In this document: piece after piece, positions 43,930 through 57,410 of the stretch
How the letters are laid out: each line of letters opens with the position of its first letter
Position numbering within the stretch: the stretch's first letter is position 1
Assembly: GCA_029582155.1 (NCBI GenBank)
Contig: CM055903.1
Coordinates: 41,337,353-41,401,352, forward strand
Length of the DNA: 64,000 bases
From: Panopea generosa
Lineage: Eukaryota > Mollusca > Bivalvia > Adapedonta > Hiatellidae
Direction: 5' to 3'
Made by a program: the position numbers and the translations under genes
Notes under the pieces: generated by a model
What the model was told of the DNA's origin: nothing
Databases searched by the model: none
The model's input: the letters and a program-made list of their open reading frames with translations, nothing else

Positions 43930-45015
43930 TTCTTAGCCTTGTTAATCAACACTCCCAAACAAGATCATGTCACAGATGAATTTGTTCTTAGTCTTGATAA
44001 TCAACACTCCAAACAGGATCATGTCACAAATGAATTTGTTCTTAGCCTTGTTAATCAACATTCCCAAACAGGATCATGTCACAGATGAATTTGTTTCTAG
44101 TCTTGTTAATCAACTCTCCCAAACAGGATCATGCCACAGATGAACTTGTTCTTGGTCTTGATAATCAACACTCCCAAACAGCACCATGCCACAGATGAAT
44201 TTGTTACTAGTCTTGATAATCAACACTCCCAAACAGCACCATGTCACAGATGAATTTGTTCTTAGTCTTGTTAATCAAAACTCCCAAACAGGACCATGTC
44301 ACAGATGAATTTGTTCTTAGTCATGTTTATCAACACTCCCAAACAAGATCATGTCACAGATGAATTTGTTCTTAGTCTTGTTAATCAACACTCCCAAACA
44401 GGATCACATCACAGATGAATTTGTTTCTAGTCTTGTTAATCAACACTCCCAAACAGCACCATGCCACAGATGAATTTGTTCTTAGCCTTGTTAATCAACA
44501 CTCCCAAACAAGATCATGTCACAGATGAATTTGTTCTTAGTCTTGATAATCAACACTCCAAACAGGATCATGTCACAAATGAATTTGTTCTTAGCCTTGT
44601 TAATCAACATTCCCAAACAGGATCATGTCACAGATGAATTTGTTTCTAGTCTTGTTAATCAACTCTCCCAAACAGGATCATGCCACAGATGAACTTGTTC
44701 TTGGTCTTGATAATCAACACTCCCAAACAGCACCATGCCACAGATGAATTTGTTACTAGTCTTGATAATCAACACTCCCAAACAGCACCATGTCACAGAT
44801 GAATTTGTTCTTAGTCTTGTTAATCAAAACTCCCAAACAGGACCATGTCACAGATGAATTTGTTCTTAGTCATGTTTATCAACACTCCCAAACAAGATCA
44901 TGTCACAGATGAATTTGTTCTTAGTCTTGTTAATCAACACTCCCAAACAGGATCACATCACAGATGAATTTGTTTCTAGTCTTGTTAATCAACACTCCCA
45001 AACAGCACCATGCCA
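43930..45015 (+). repeat. Tandem 549-bp higher-order repeat (10 units x 2) inside the array
   Basis: The rare variant string 'aatcaacactccaaacagg' followed by 'atcatgtcacaaatg' at 43999 recurs at 44548, and 'aggatcacatcacagatg' at 44399 recurs at 44948, both 549 bp apart. Intervening units carry the same private variants, so a block of ten units was duplicated recently. Confidence 0.85.
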
Positions 45016-48000
45016 CAGATGAATTTGTTTTAGTCTTGTTAATCAATACTCCCAGACAGCACCATGCTACAGATGAATTTGTTACTAGTCTTGTTAATCA
45101 ACACTCCCAAACAGGATCATGCCACAGATAAATTTGTTCTTAATCTTGTAAATCAACACTCCCAAACAGGACCATGCCACAGATGAACTTGTTCTTAGTC
45201 TTGATAATCAACACTCCCAAACAGGATCATGTCACAGATGAACTTGTTCTTAGTCATGTAAATCAACACTCCCAAACAGGACCATGCCACAGATGAACTT
45301 GTTCTTAGTCTTGATAATCAACACTCCCAAACAGGACAATGTCAAATATGAATTTGTTCTTAATCTTGTAAATCAACACTCCCAAACAGGACCATGTCAC
45401 AGATGAACTTGTTCTTAGTCTTGATAATCAACACTCCCAAACAGGACCATGTCACAGATGAATTTGTTCTTAGTCTTGTTAATCAACACTCCCAAACAGG
45501 ACCATGCCACAGATGAATTTGTTCTTAGTCATGTTAATCAACACTCCCAAACAGGATCATGTCACAGATGAATTTGTTTGATCTTAGTCTTGTTAATCAA
45601 CACTCCCAAACAGGACCATGTCACAGATGAATTTGTTACTAGTCTTGTTGATCAACACTCCCAAACAGGATCATGCCACAGATGAATTTGTTCTTAATCT
45701 TGTAAATCAACACTCCCAAACAGGACCATGCCACAGATGAACTTGTTCTTAGTCTTGATAATCAACACTCCCAAACAGCACCATATCACAGATGAATTTG
45801 TTCTGAGTCTTGTTTATCAACTCTCCCAAACAGGACCATGTCACAGATGAATTTGTTTCTAGTCTTGTTAATCAACACTCCCAAACAGCACCATGCCACA
45901 GATGATTTTTTCCTAGCCTTGATAATCAACACTCCCAAACAGAACCATGTCATAGATGAATTTGCTCTTAGTTTTGATAATCAACACTTCAAACAGGATC
46001 ATGTCACAGATAAATTTGTTCTTAGCCTTGTTAATCAACACTCCCAAACAGGATCATGTCACAGATGAATTTGTTCTAGTCTTGTTAATCAACTCTCCCA
46101 AACAGCACCATGCCACAGATGAATGTTTTCTTAGTCTTGTTAATCAACTCTCCCGAACAGCACCGTGCCACAGATGAATTTGTTATTAGTATTGTTAATC
46201 AACACTCCCAAACAGGATCATGCCACAGATGAACTTGTTCTTAGTCTTGATAATCAACACTCCCAAACAGCACCATGCCACAGATGAATTTGTTACTAGT
46301 CTTGATAATCAACACTCCCAAACAGCACCATGTCACAGATGAATTTGTTTTCAGTCATGTTTATCAACATTTCCAAACAAGATCATGTCACAGATGAATT
46401 TGTTTCTAGTCTTGTTAATCAACACTCCCAAACAGCACCATGCCAAAGATGAATTTTTTCCTAGTCTAGTTAATCAATACTCCCAAACAGCACCATGCCA
46501 CAGATGAATTTGTTACTAGTCTTGTTAATCAACACTCCCAAACAGGATCATGTCACAGATGAATTTGTTTCTAGTCTTGTTAATCAACACTCCCAAACAG
46601 CACCATGCAACAGATGATTTTTTTCCTAGTCTTGATAATCAACACTCTCAAACAGAACCATGTCATAGATGAATTTGTTCTTAATCTTGATAATCAACAC
46701 TCCAAACAGGATCATGTCACAGATAAATTTGTTCTTAGCCTTGTTAATCAACACTCCCAAACAAGATCATGTCACAGATGAATTTGTTCTTAGTCTTGAT
46801 AATCAACACTCCAAACAGGATCATGTCACTAATGATTGTTCTTAGCCTTGTAAATCAACATTCCCAAACAGGACCATGCCACAGATGAATGTTTTCCTAG
46901 TCTTGTTAATCAACTCTCCCAAACAGCACCATGCCACAGATGAATTTGTTACTAGTATTGTTAATCAACACTCCCAAACAGGATCATGCCACAGATGAAC
47001 TTGTTATTGGTCTTGATAATCAACACTCCCAAACAGCACCATGCCACAGATGAATTTGTTACTAGTCTTGATAATCAACACTCCCAAACAGCACCATGTC
47101 ACAGATGAATTTGTTCTTAGTCTTGTTAATCAAAACTCCCAAACAGGACCATGTCACAGATGAATTTGTTCTTAGTCATGTTTATCAACACTCCCAAACA
47201 AGATCATGTCACAGATGAATTTGTTCTTAGTCTTGTTAATCAACACTCCCAAACAGGATCACATCACAGATGAATTTGTTTCTAGTCTTGTTAATCAACA
47301 CTCCCAAACAGCACCATGCCACAGATGAATTTGTTACTAGTCTTGTTAATCAACACTCCCAAACAGGATCATGCCACAGATAAATTTGTTCTTAATCTTG
47401 TATATCAACACTCCCAAACAGGACCATGCCACAGATGAACTTGTTCTTAGTCTTGATAATCAACACTCCCAAACAGGATCATGTCACAGATGAACTTGTT
47501 CTTAGTCTTGTAAATCAACACTCCCAAACAGGACCATGCCACAGATGAACTTGTTCTTAGTCTTGATAATCAACACTCCCAAACAGGACCATGTCAAATA
47601 TGAATTTGTTCTTAATCTTGTAAATCAACACTCCCAAACAGGACCATGTCACAGATGAACTTGTTCTTAGTCTTGATAATCAACACTCCCAAACAGGACC
47701 ATGTCACAAATGAATTTGTTCGTAGTCTTGTTAATCAATACTCCCAAACAGGACCATGCCACAGATGAATTTGTTCTTAGTCATGTTAATCAACACTCCC
47801 AAACAGGATCATGTCACAGATGAATTTGTTTGTTCTTAGTCTTGTTAATCAACACTCCCTAACAGGACCATGTCACAGATGAATTTGTTACTAGTCTTGT
47901 TAATCAACACTCCCAAACAGCACCATATCACAGATGAATTTGTTCTGAGTCTTGTTTATCAACTCTCCCAAACAGAACCATGTCACAGATGAATTTGTTT

Positions 48001-48150
48001 CTAGTCTTGTTAATCAACACTCCCAAACAGGACCATGTCACAGATGAATTTGTTTTTAGTCATGTTAATCAACACTCCAAACAGGATCATATCACAGATG
48101 AATTTTTTCTTAGTCATGTTAATCAACACTCCCAAACAGGATCATGTCAC
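44470..48150 (+). repeat. ~2.25-kb higher-order duplication (41 units) inside the array
   Basis: Private variants are paired at a constant offset of 2252-2253 bp: 'gtcaaatatgaatttg' at 45341 and 47593; the unit insertion 'gaatttgtttg(a/t)tc' at 45570 and 47822; 'tagtcttgataatcaacact' + 'ccaaacagg' at about 44538 and 46791. Hence about 44.47-45.9 kb corresponds to about 46.72-48.15 kb. Confidence 0.82.
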
Positions 48151-49190
48151 AGATGAATTTGTTTCTAGTCTTGTAAATCAACACTCCCTACCAGGATCAT
48201 GTCACAGATGAATTTGTTCTTGTCTTGTTAATCAACACTCCCAAACAGGACCATGTCACAGATGAACTTGTTTTTAGTCTTGATAATCAACACTCCCAAA
48301 CAGCACCATGCCACATATGAATTTGTTACTAGTCTTGTTAATCAACACTCCCAAACAGCACCATGCCACAGATGAATTTTTTCCTAGTCTTGTCAATCAA
48401 TTCTCCCAAACAGCACCATGCCAAAGATGAATTTGTTACTAGTCTTGTTAATTAACACTCCCAAACAGGATCATGTCACAGATGAATTTTTCTTAGTCTT
48501 GTTAATCACACTCCCAAACAGGATCATGTCACAGATGAATTTGTTCTTAGTCTTGTTAATCAACACTCCCAAACAGGACCATGTCACAGATGAATTTGTT
48601 TCTAGTCTTGTTACTCAACACTCCCAAACAACACCATGCCACAGATGATTTTTTCCTAGCCTTGATAATCAACACTCCCAAACAGAACCATGTCATAGAT
48701 GAATTTGCTCTTAGTTTTGATAATCAACACTTCAAACAGGATCATGTCACAGATAAATTTGTTCTTAGCCTTGTTAATCAACACTCCCAAACAGGATCAT
48801 GTCACAGATGAATTTGTTCTAGTCTTGTTAATCAACTCTCCCAAACAGCACCATGCCACAGATGAATGTTTTCTTAGTCTTGTTAATCAACTCTCCTGAA
48901 CAGCACCGTGCCACAGATGAATTTGTTATTAGTATTGTTAATCAACACTCCCAAACAGGATCATGCCACAGATGAACTTGTTCTTAGTCTTGATAATCAA
49001 CACTCCCAAACAGCACCATGCCACAGATGAATTTGTTACTAGTCTTGATAATCAACACTCCCAAACAGCACCATGTCACAGATGAATTTGTTCTTAGTCT
49101 TGTTAATCAACACTCCCAAACAGGACCATGTCACAGATGAATTTGTTCTCAGTCATGTTTATCAACATTTCCAAACAAGATCATGTCACA
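45838..49190 (+). repeat. Second block duplication, offset 2743 bp, inside the array
   Basis: The block at 45838-46400 with private variants ('tgatttttt', 'tttgctcttagttttgat', 'caacacttcaaacagg', 'aacagcaccgtgcc') recurs at 48581-49190, with one extra unit inserted in the later copy. Offset is about 50 units. Confidence 0.85.
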
Positions 49191-52100
49191 GCTGAATTTG
49201 TTTCTAGTCTTGTTACTCAACACTCCAAAAACAGCACCATGCCAAAGATGAATTTTTTCCTAGTCTTGTTAATCAATACTCCCAAACAGTACCATGCCAC
49301 AGATGAATTTGTTACTAGTCTTGTTAATCAACACTCCCAAACAGGATCATGCCACAGATGAATTTGTTCTTAATCTTGTAAATCAACAATCCCAAACAGG
49401 ACCATGCCACAGATGAACTTGTTCTTAGTCTTGATAATCAACACTCCCAAACAGGACCATGCCACAGATGAATTTGTTCTTAGTCATGTTAATCAACACT
49501 CCCAAACAGCATCATGTCACAGATGAATTTGTTCTTAGTCTTGTTAATCAACACTCCCAAACAGGATCATGTCACAGTTGAATTTGTTTCTAGTATTGTT
49601 AATCAACACTCCCAAACAGCACCATGCCACAGATGAATTTGTTCTTAATCTTGTAAATCAACAATCCCAAACAGGACCATGACACAGATGAACTTGTTCT
49701 TAGTCTTGATAATCAAAACTCCCAAACAGAACCATGTCACAGATGAACTTGTTCTTAGTCTTGATAATCAACACTCCCAAACAGGACCATGTCACAGATG
49801 AATTTGTTCTTAGTCATGTTAATCAACACTCCAAACAGGATCATGTCACAGATGAATTTGTTCTTAGTCATGTTAATCAACACTCCCAAACAGGATCATG
49901 TCACAGATGAATTTGTTTCTAGTCTTGTAAATCAACACTCCCTACCAGGATCATGCCACAGATGAATTTGTTCTTCGTCTTGTTAATCAACACTCCCAAA
50001 CAGGATCATGTCACAGATGAATTTGTTCTTCGTCTTGTTAATCAACACTCCCAAACAGGATCATGTCACAGATGAATTTGTTCTTCGTCTTGTTAATCAA
50101 CACTCAAAACAGCACCATGTTACAGATGAATTTGTTCTTAATCTTGTAAATCAACACTCACAAACAGGACCATGCCACAGATGACTTTGTTCCTAGTCAT
50201 GTTAATCAACACTCCAAACAGCACCATGTCACAGATGAATTTGTTCTTAGTCTTGATAATCAACAGTCCCAAACAGGATCATGTCACAGATGAATTTTTC
50301 TTAGTCTTGTTAATCAACACTTCCAAACAGCACCATGCCACAGATGAATTTGTTACTAGTCTTGATAATCAACACTCTCAAACAGGACCATGTCACAGAT
50401 GAATTTATTCTTAGTCATGTTAATCAACACTCCAAACAGGATCATGTCACAGATGAATTTGTTCTTAGTCATGTTAATCAACACTCCCAAACAGGATCAT
50501 GTCACAGATGAAGATGTTTCTAGTCTTGTAAATCAACACTCCCTACCAGGATCATGTCACAGATGAATTTGTTCTTCATCTTGTTAATCAACACTCCCAA
50601 ACAGGATCATGTCATAGATGAATTTGTTCTTCGTTTTGATAATCAACACTCCCAAACAGGATCATGTCACAGATGAATTTGTTCTTCGTCTTGTTAATCA
50701 ACACTCCCAAACAGTTTCATGTCACAGATGAATTTGTTCTTTGTCTTGTTAATCAACACTCAAAACAGCACCATGTTACAGATGAATTTGTTCTTAGTCT
50801 TGATAATCAACACTCCCAAACAGGATCATGTCACAGATGAATTTATTCTTCATCTTGTTAATCAACACTCCCAAACAGGATCATGTCACAGATGACTTTG
50901 TTCCTAGTCATGTTAATCAACACTCCAAACAGCACCATGTCACAGATGAATTTGTTCTTAGTCCTGATAATCAACAGTCCCAAACAGGATCATGTTACAG
51001 ATGAATTTTTCTTAGTCTTGTTAATCAACACTCCCAAATAGGATCATGTCACAGATGAATTTGTTTGTAGTCTTGTTAATCAACACTCCCAAACAGCACC
51101 ATGCCACAGATGAATTTTTTCCTAGTCTTGTTAATCAACATTCCCAAACAGCACCATGCCACAGATGAATTTGTTACTAGTCTTGTATATCAACACTCCC
51201 AAACAGGATTATGTCACAGATGAACTTGTTCTTAATCTTGTAAATCAACACTCCCAAACAGGACCATGCCACAGATGAACTTGTTCTTAATCTTGTAAAT
51301 CAACACTCCCAAACAGGACCATGTCACAGATGAATTTGTAACTAGTCTTGTTTATCAACACTCCCAAACAGCACCATGTCACAGATGAACTTGTTCTTAA
51401 TCTTGTAAATCAAGACTCCCAAACAGGACCATGCCACAGATGAATTTGTTACTAGTCTTGTTAATCAACACTCCCAAACAGGACCTTGTCACAGATAAAT
51501 TTGTTATTAGTCTTGTAAATAAACACTTCCAAACAGGACCTTGTCACAGATGAATTTGTCCTAAGTCTTGATAATCAACACTCCCAAACAGGACCTTGTC
51601 ACAGATGAATTTGTTTTTAGTCTTGTTAATAAACACTCCAAAACAGCACCATGTCACAGATGAACTTGTTCTTAATCTTGATAATCAACACTCCCAAACA
51701 GGACCATGTCACAGATGAACTTGTTCTTAGTCTTGATAATCAACACTCCCAAACAGGACCATGTCACAGATGAATTTGTTCTTATTCTTGATAATCAACA
51801 GTCCCAAAGAGCAGCATGTCAAAGATGAATTTGTTCTTAGTCTTGTTAATAAACACTCCAAAACAGCACCATTTAACAGATGAACTTGTTCTTAATCTTG
51901 ATAATCAACACTCCCAAATAGGACCATGTCACAGATGAACTTGTTCTTAGTCTTGATAATCAACACTCCCAAACAGGACCATGTCACAGATGCATTTGTT
52001 CTTATTCTTGATAATCAACAGTCCCAAAGAGCAGCATGTCAAAGATGAATTTGTTCTTAGTCTTGATAATCAACACTCCTAAACAGCATCATGTCACAGA

Positions 52101-53608
52101 TGAACTTGTTCTTAGTCTTGATAATCAACACTCCCAAACAGCACCATGTCACAAATGAATTTGTTCTTAGTCTTGATAATCAACACTCCCAAACAGGACC
52201 ATGTCACAAATGAATTTGTTTTTAGTCTTGATAATCAACACTCCCAAACAGCACCATGTCACAGATGAACTTGTTCTTAACCTTGTAAATCAACACTCCC
52301 AAACAGGACCATGCCACAGATGAATTTGTTACTAATCTTGTTCATCAACTCTCCCAAACAGCACCATGACACAGATGAACTTGTTCTTAGTCTTGATAAT
52401 CAACACTCCCAAACAGGACCATGTCACAAATGAATTTGTTCTTAGTCTTGATAATCAACACTCCCAAACAGGACCATGTCACAAATGAATTTGTTTTTAG
52501 TCTTGTTAATAAACACTTCCAAACAGGACTTTGTCACAGATGAATTTGTTCTTAGTCTTGTTAACCAACACTCCCAAACAGGACCATGTCACAGATATGT
52601 TTGTTCTTATTCTTGATAATCAATACTCCCAAAGAGCAGCATGTCAAAGATGAATTTGTTCTTAGTCTTGATAATCAACACTCCCAAACAGCATCATGTC
52701 ACAGATGAACTTGTTCTTAGTCTTGATAATCAACACTCCCAAACAGGACTATATCACAAATGAATTTGTTCTTAGTCTTGATAATCAACACTCCCAAGCA
52801 GGACCATGTCACAGTTGAATTTGTTCTTAATCTTGTTAATCAACACTTCCAAACAGGACTATATCACAAATGAATTTGTTCTTAGTCTTGATAATCAACA
52901 CTCCCAAACAGGACCATGTCACAGATGAGTTTGTTCTTAGTCATTTTAATCAATACTCCCAAACAGGACCATGTCACAGATGAATTTGTTCTTAGTCTTG
53001 ATAATCAACACTCCCAAACAGCACCATGTCACAGATGAACTTGTTCTTAATCTTGATAATCAACACTCCCAAACAGGACCATGTCACAGATGAACTTGTT
53101 CTTAGTCTTGATAATCAACACTCCCAAACAGGACCATGTCACAGACAAACTTGTTCTTAGTCTTGATAATCAACACTCCCAAACAGGACCATGTCACAGA
53201 TGAACTTGTTCTTAGTCTTGATAATCAACACTCCCAAACAGCACCATGTCACAGATGAACTTGTTCTTAGTATTGATAATCAACACTCCTAAACAGCACC
53301 ATGTCACAGATGAACTAATTGTTCTTAGTCTTGATAATCAACACTCCCAAACAGGACCATGTCTCAGATGAACTTGTTCTTAGTCTTGATAATCAACTCT
53401 CCCAAACAGGACCATGTCACAGATGAACTTGTTCTTAGTCTTGATAATCAACACTCCCAAACAGGACCATGTCACAGATGAACTTGTTTGTAGTCTTGAT
53501 AATCAACACTCCCAAACAGCACCATGTCACAGATGAACTTTTTCTTAGTCTTGATAATCAACACTCCCAAACAGGACCATGTCACAGATGAACTTGTTGT
53601 TAGTCTTC

Positions 53609-54771
53609 TATTTTCCAACATTGACAGATTTTTACATATTTGTATAAGATAATGTCTTGTGCCTTCACTGAGTCCTTGTTCATCTAACAATTTATTATAC
53701 TTAAAGGACAGCAGCTCCATGTTCAATTCTATTAACATTAACACCAATCGTTATTCCATGTTTCTTATAGATCTACAATATAAAACATGTACACTTAATC
53801 TTGTGTACAATTTTTAATTCCAAAACATTTAATGGTACTTGGCACACTGTAAGCAAAAAAGTACAAGTTCTTGCTATAAGATGTGATTTTAATAGTCATT
53901 TCATTAAAACACAATTGGGTGTTTTATAGTTCAGCTATTCGTAGTCTTCAACATCATCAATGGAACTCACAGACATAAGAACCATAACTCTGGATTGCAT
54001 TTTAGCTGAGTTATGGCCGTTTTTGAACTTAATTTTTCAGGTTAAAGTTTTTTATCAGATAAGATAATTATGCAACCACTCATTTGATATGAATGTGTGT
54101 TCAGCATCAATGGAATGCATATGAAAAGAACCATAACTTTTTGTTGTATTTTTACAGAGTAATGGCCCTTTTGGACTTTTAGAGGTTAAAGTTTTTAATT
54201 TGGTACTTATCTCATCATCCTATCATTGGACATGAATGAAACTTAACATCCTCTAGGAAACTCATAGAGACAAGAATCATAAATCTTGATTGCATTTTGG
54301 CAGAATTTTACCATTTTAGACTAAGAAATTGTGTTTTTAGCAGGTTAAAGTTTGTAGTACAAGGCTTTGATCTTAGATTTTTGACCAATAGGGTCAGTTT
54401 CTGGTCCTCTCTCAAATTTGTTCAAAACCATGACACTGGGGGCAAAATTGGCACGCACTAAGGGGTAAACTTTTGAAATATGAATTGTAGAGCATTTCTA
54501 ATAAAAAAATAGCGTTCAGTACAAGCTAAGTGGGTGAAATATTAATGAGATTGAAATATTGGTGTATTATATATTAAAGGGTCACATGGCATTGTTATAA
54601 TTAAATAAAGTTTTATTTATGTTCACACAATATTGGAGTGACCCCGACATGTACATTACATTTGGACGCTTTGGATCTCAGATGTTCAGGTATGCTGCAA
54701 ATTATCAATTTATTCCCATTTGACCTGTTTACACATTCCTGTAGATTAAGGCTTATATGAATGCAGCGCGA
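53609..54771. other. Array-to-right-copy interval with mollusc-type repeat
   Basis: After the array stops, 53950-54350 carries diverged units like those at 8613-9600 ('agaaccataactctggattg', 'gagttatggcc', 'caaccactcatttgatat'). The rest shows no feature. A minus-strand ORF at 53472-53747 straddles the array edge and is not supported. Confidence 0.55.
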
Positions 54772-55282
54772 CATCGCCAGTTCTATATAACATGTTGATA
54801 ATAGTTAACCCAATTTTCACGCACCCCAAATTTCACGCATTTTGTAAACACCAGGTGTTTTTTTTTGAGAACACAAGAATCAACGTCAGTCACCCACTGT
54901 AAGGTAAACAATCCCCAACACAGACAAACTATATGAAAAGCATGCAACACACTGGTAATTTCTATATGAACGATATATAAATGAACAATATATATTTTGT
55001 GTTTAATTTTAAAAAAGAAATCCATATTTACGTGCGTGAAAACTGGGTCCTCCAGGGTACATGTTAATTTAATATGTGAACAGGGATATGACTCAATTTC
55101 AGCATTACTCTGTGTCTCATTAAAGAAAACAAGTTTCTGTTCCAATTCAGATTTATTTCAGTAAAGACAAAATTAGCAACTTTTCAACAACATATAGTGA
55201 AATTTAACATACTCATACATGGACTATACAAATCAATAGTTAACAATCGCAAACACATTTTATTATATGATACAAAAGAAAA

Positions 55283-56025
55283 CATCATGTATAAACTGAA
55301 TACGCTATTGTGAAACTAGGTCATTCTATTTATAATTGGACTCATCCAATACAGGTAACACATTAATATTGAATCTATTGTATTGTATAATGTATTTTGA
55401 ATGTGCTGTCATCCCTAATATGGTAGGTTACATTTAAAAAAAAGAACGACATAGTTTCAAAATAGCGTATTGGGTTTATACACCATAGAAATGCAACTCA
55501 GACAAACAGAAATAAAACATCCGAGTTCTTTATCGATTTTTTTGCAATTTATTTTATTTTATTATATAACATATTTCTACCTTTCTTAGAAATTTTTATC
55601 AACATCTATTGTGATTATCACATCTTTTTATTGATTTGAAACATACAACCCCAGTTACCAAAATTCACAAAATCAGTATCTTGTATACTTGAACATTCCC
55701 AGGTTGTGAAATTGAAAGAAAATACCATAGAGACAAAATCTGAATTTCAAAATATCGCTACAGATAAACCAATTCTAAATGAAATTAAACAAACAATAAA
55801 AGTGTTGTGTTTTTGTGAATTTAGGTAACAGGGGTTGTATGTTTCAAATCAATAAAAAGAAGTGATCACTGCAATAGATTTTGATGAAACTTTCCAGGAA
55901 AGGTAGAAAAATGTTATATTGTCAAATAAAATTCTAAAGCAATCGATAAAGAACTCAATGTTTTATTGTTTATATGAGTGTTGCATTTCTAAAGTCTTTC
56001 GGTGTAGTTTTGTGTAGTTTTGTGT
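55283..56025. mobile_element. Nested fold-back element
   Basis: Absent from the left copy. An inner large inverted repeat has a left arm of about 55486-55672 and a right arm of about 55811-55991, with matched pieces such as 'agaaatgcaac', 'gagttctttatcgat', 'tgatttgaaacatacaaccc' and their inverses. The loop is about 140 bp. A second hairpin lies just outside: 55289-55330 ('aatacgctattgtgaaacta') pairs with 55443-55485 ('tagtttcaaaatagcgtatt'). There is no ORF. It resembles a snap-back MITE; the family is unknown. Confidence 0.8.
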
Positions 56026-56465
56026 GGTTATTTTATTGCACAAATAACAATTTTGTCACTTAGACTTCATAAAAAAAAATAACACCAGTCTAAAGGGCAA
56101 CAATGGCCCAAAATTACTCACCTGTGGCATCAGAGAACCATACCATATACATGTACAGGAAACATTCATTAGTTCAAGATTTACATCATGGACATTTATT
56201 TCCAAATAAGACCTGTTCATGAAATCGTCTGAGGCCAACAAAGCAGTATAGAGCTAACTTTTGACAATTTGTTGGTATATATTGTTCAATTTGGTCAGTT
56301 CAACATCTGACCTCAACACAACAACTGGCATACTTCAGTCAAGATCTAACAATAAATGTAGGTGTTTATGTTCACAAAGTCAATTTAACCAATTTCTGAT
56401 AATAATCTTAATAGCTTTATTACTTTCTGATTTAGTTCAGTTGATACGAACTTGACTTAACTTGA

Positions 56466-56606
56466 ATGCGAAGAAATCAAGACAGTTTCCTGGATAGAAC
56501 CAGTACAGAGTGTTGTTTTTTTTAGAGGCAATGGGCTGAGCTGGGGATTGAACCTGCAACCTCGGACGTGAGTGGCTTACACTCTTTCCACTGTAATACC
56601 GCCCGC
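56466..56606 (-). mobile_element. SINE family B, copy 3
   Basis: 'ggatagaaccagtacagagt', 'ggggattgaacctgcaacct' (inverse B box) and 'ttacactctttccactgtaa' in the family order. It sits inside the right duplicated copy. Confidence 0.78.
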
Positions 56607-57410
56607 TTTTCTGATTTGACAAGATCAGAACTGAGTGTCTCTTTCAAGATCTATTGTGTAAGTACTAACCATGGTCAAGAGTCAATAATAAATTTCAGAT
56701 GTTAGAGTTTATGTGAGGTCAAGTTAAGGACCGTTTGATGATTCAAGAGCCACAACTCAGCTATTCATTACCCAATGGTCAGTTCAAGAACACTACTGAG
56801 AACATATTGCTATATAACTGCTGTATATGTTTTGGTAAGATACAATGATAAATGCTTGTGCTGTATGTTAAGTTGAACAAATCTATTTCTGATACTTCAA
56901 CTCAGTTATTAATACCCAACTTTTCTTGTGATTTTATTGTTAAATAACTATAGTTAGAGAATCCAGTGAAAAATGCTTTGGCTAGATTGAATGTAATGTC
57001 AAATCAAGCAATTTCTTATAAATCAATGGCCATAACTCAGTCACTTATATCCAATTTGGCGAGTTCAAAAACTCGTCTTTTGATTTCGTGGTTACGAGTG
57101 TACATAAGGTCAAATTAAGCAATTGGTAATTAATTAATGACTATTACTTGGTTATTAGTTCCTGATTTAGCTAGTTCAACAAATTGTCAAAAGAGTTTAT
57201 GATTAAATAACTACTGTGCAAGTTTGAGCAAATCCAAAAGATCGCACAAAAAATCAAAGTTATCAGACGCAGTGTGATTGGAAAAGTTCACTCAGGTCTT
57301 TGACTCAGATGAGATAAAAATGTAACAAAAGTTACTTTATCTTCATTTAATTCACATAGTTCAGCTGTTAAAAATTTGAATAAATAAAATAATGATTTCA
57401 TCCGACACCA

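Larger units (their letters stand above)
42932..53608 (+). repeat. 10.7-kb array of a 55-bp satellite/minisatellite, about 194 copies
   Basis: The unit is close to 'tcacagatgaatttgttctt' + 'agtcttgttaatcaacactc' + 'ccaaacaggatcatg' (55 bp; some units 54 or 59). Frequent variants are gaAttt/gaCttt-type (aattt/aactt), gTTaa/gATaa, and cagg-a/t-cc, cagcacc, cagaacc, and tgTcaca/tgCcaca. The array is continuous with no foreign insertion seen. Many 66-77-residue plus-strand ORFs arise because 55 mod 3 is 1, so each frame cycles through the unit; they are not genes. The array stops abruptly at 53608. Confidence 0.97.
54772..57410. repeat. Right copy of the duplicated segment flanking the 55-bp array
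   Basis: Same order and orientation as 40215-42931. It lacks the MITE and the 350-bp insert of the left copy and instead carries a ~750-bp fold-back insertion (about 55283-56025). It also contains a SINE B at 56466. The minus-strand 120-residue ORF at 54783-55145 overlaps non-coding matches of the left copy and has no domain. Confidence 0.75.

Noticed and set aside
43867-50402. Many plus-strand ORFs of 66-77 residues (INTPKQDHVTDEF-type) that look like a repeat protein family
   Set aside because: They are produced by the 55-bp array. Identical ORFs appear because blocks of the array are duplicated, and stops occur once per frame cycle.
42932-53608. CRISPR-like direct repeats
   Set aside because: Units are contiguous without unique spacers, too long, and the genome is eukaryotic.
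54783-55145. 120-residue minus-strand ORF
   Set aside because: It overlaps the duplicated non-coding segment, its counterpart in the left copy is not open in the same way, and no domain is visible.
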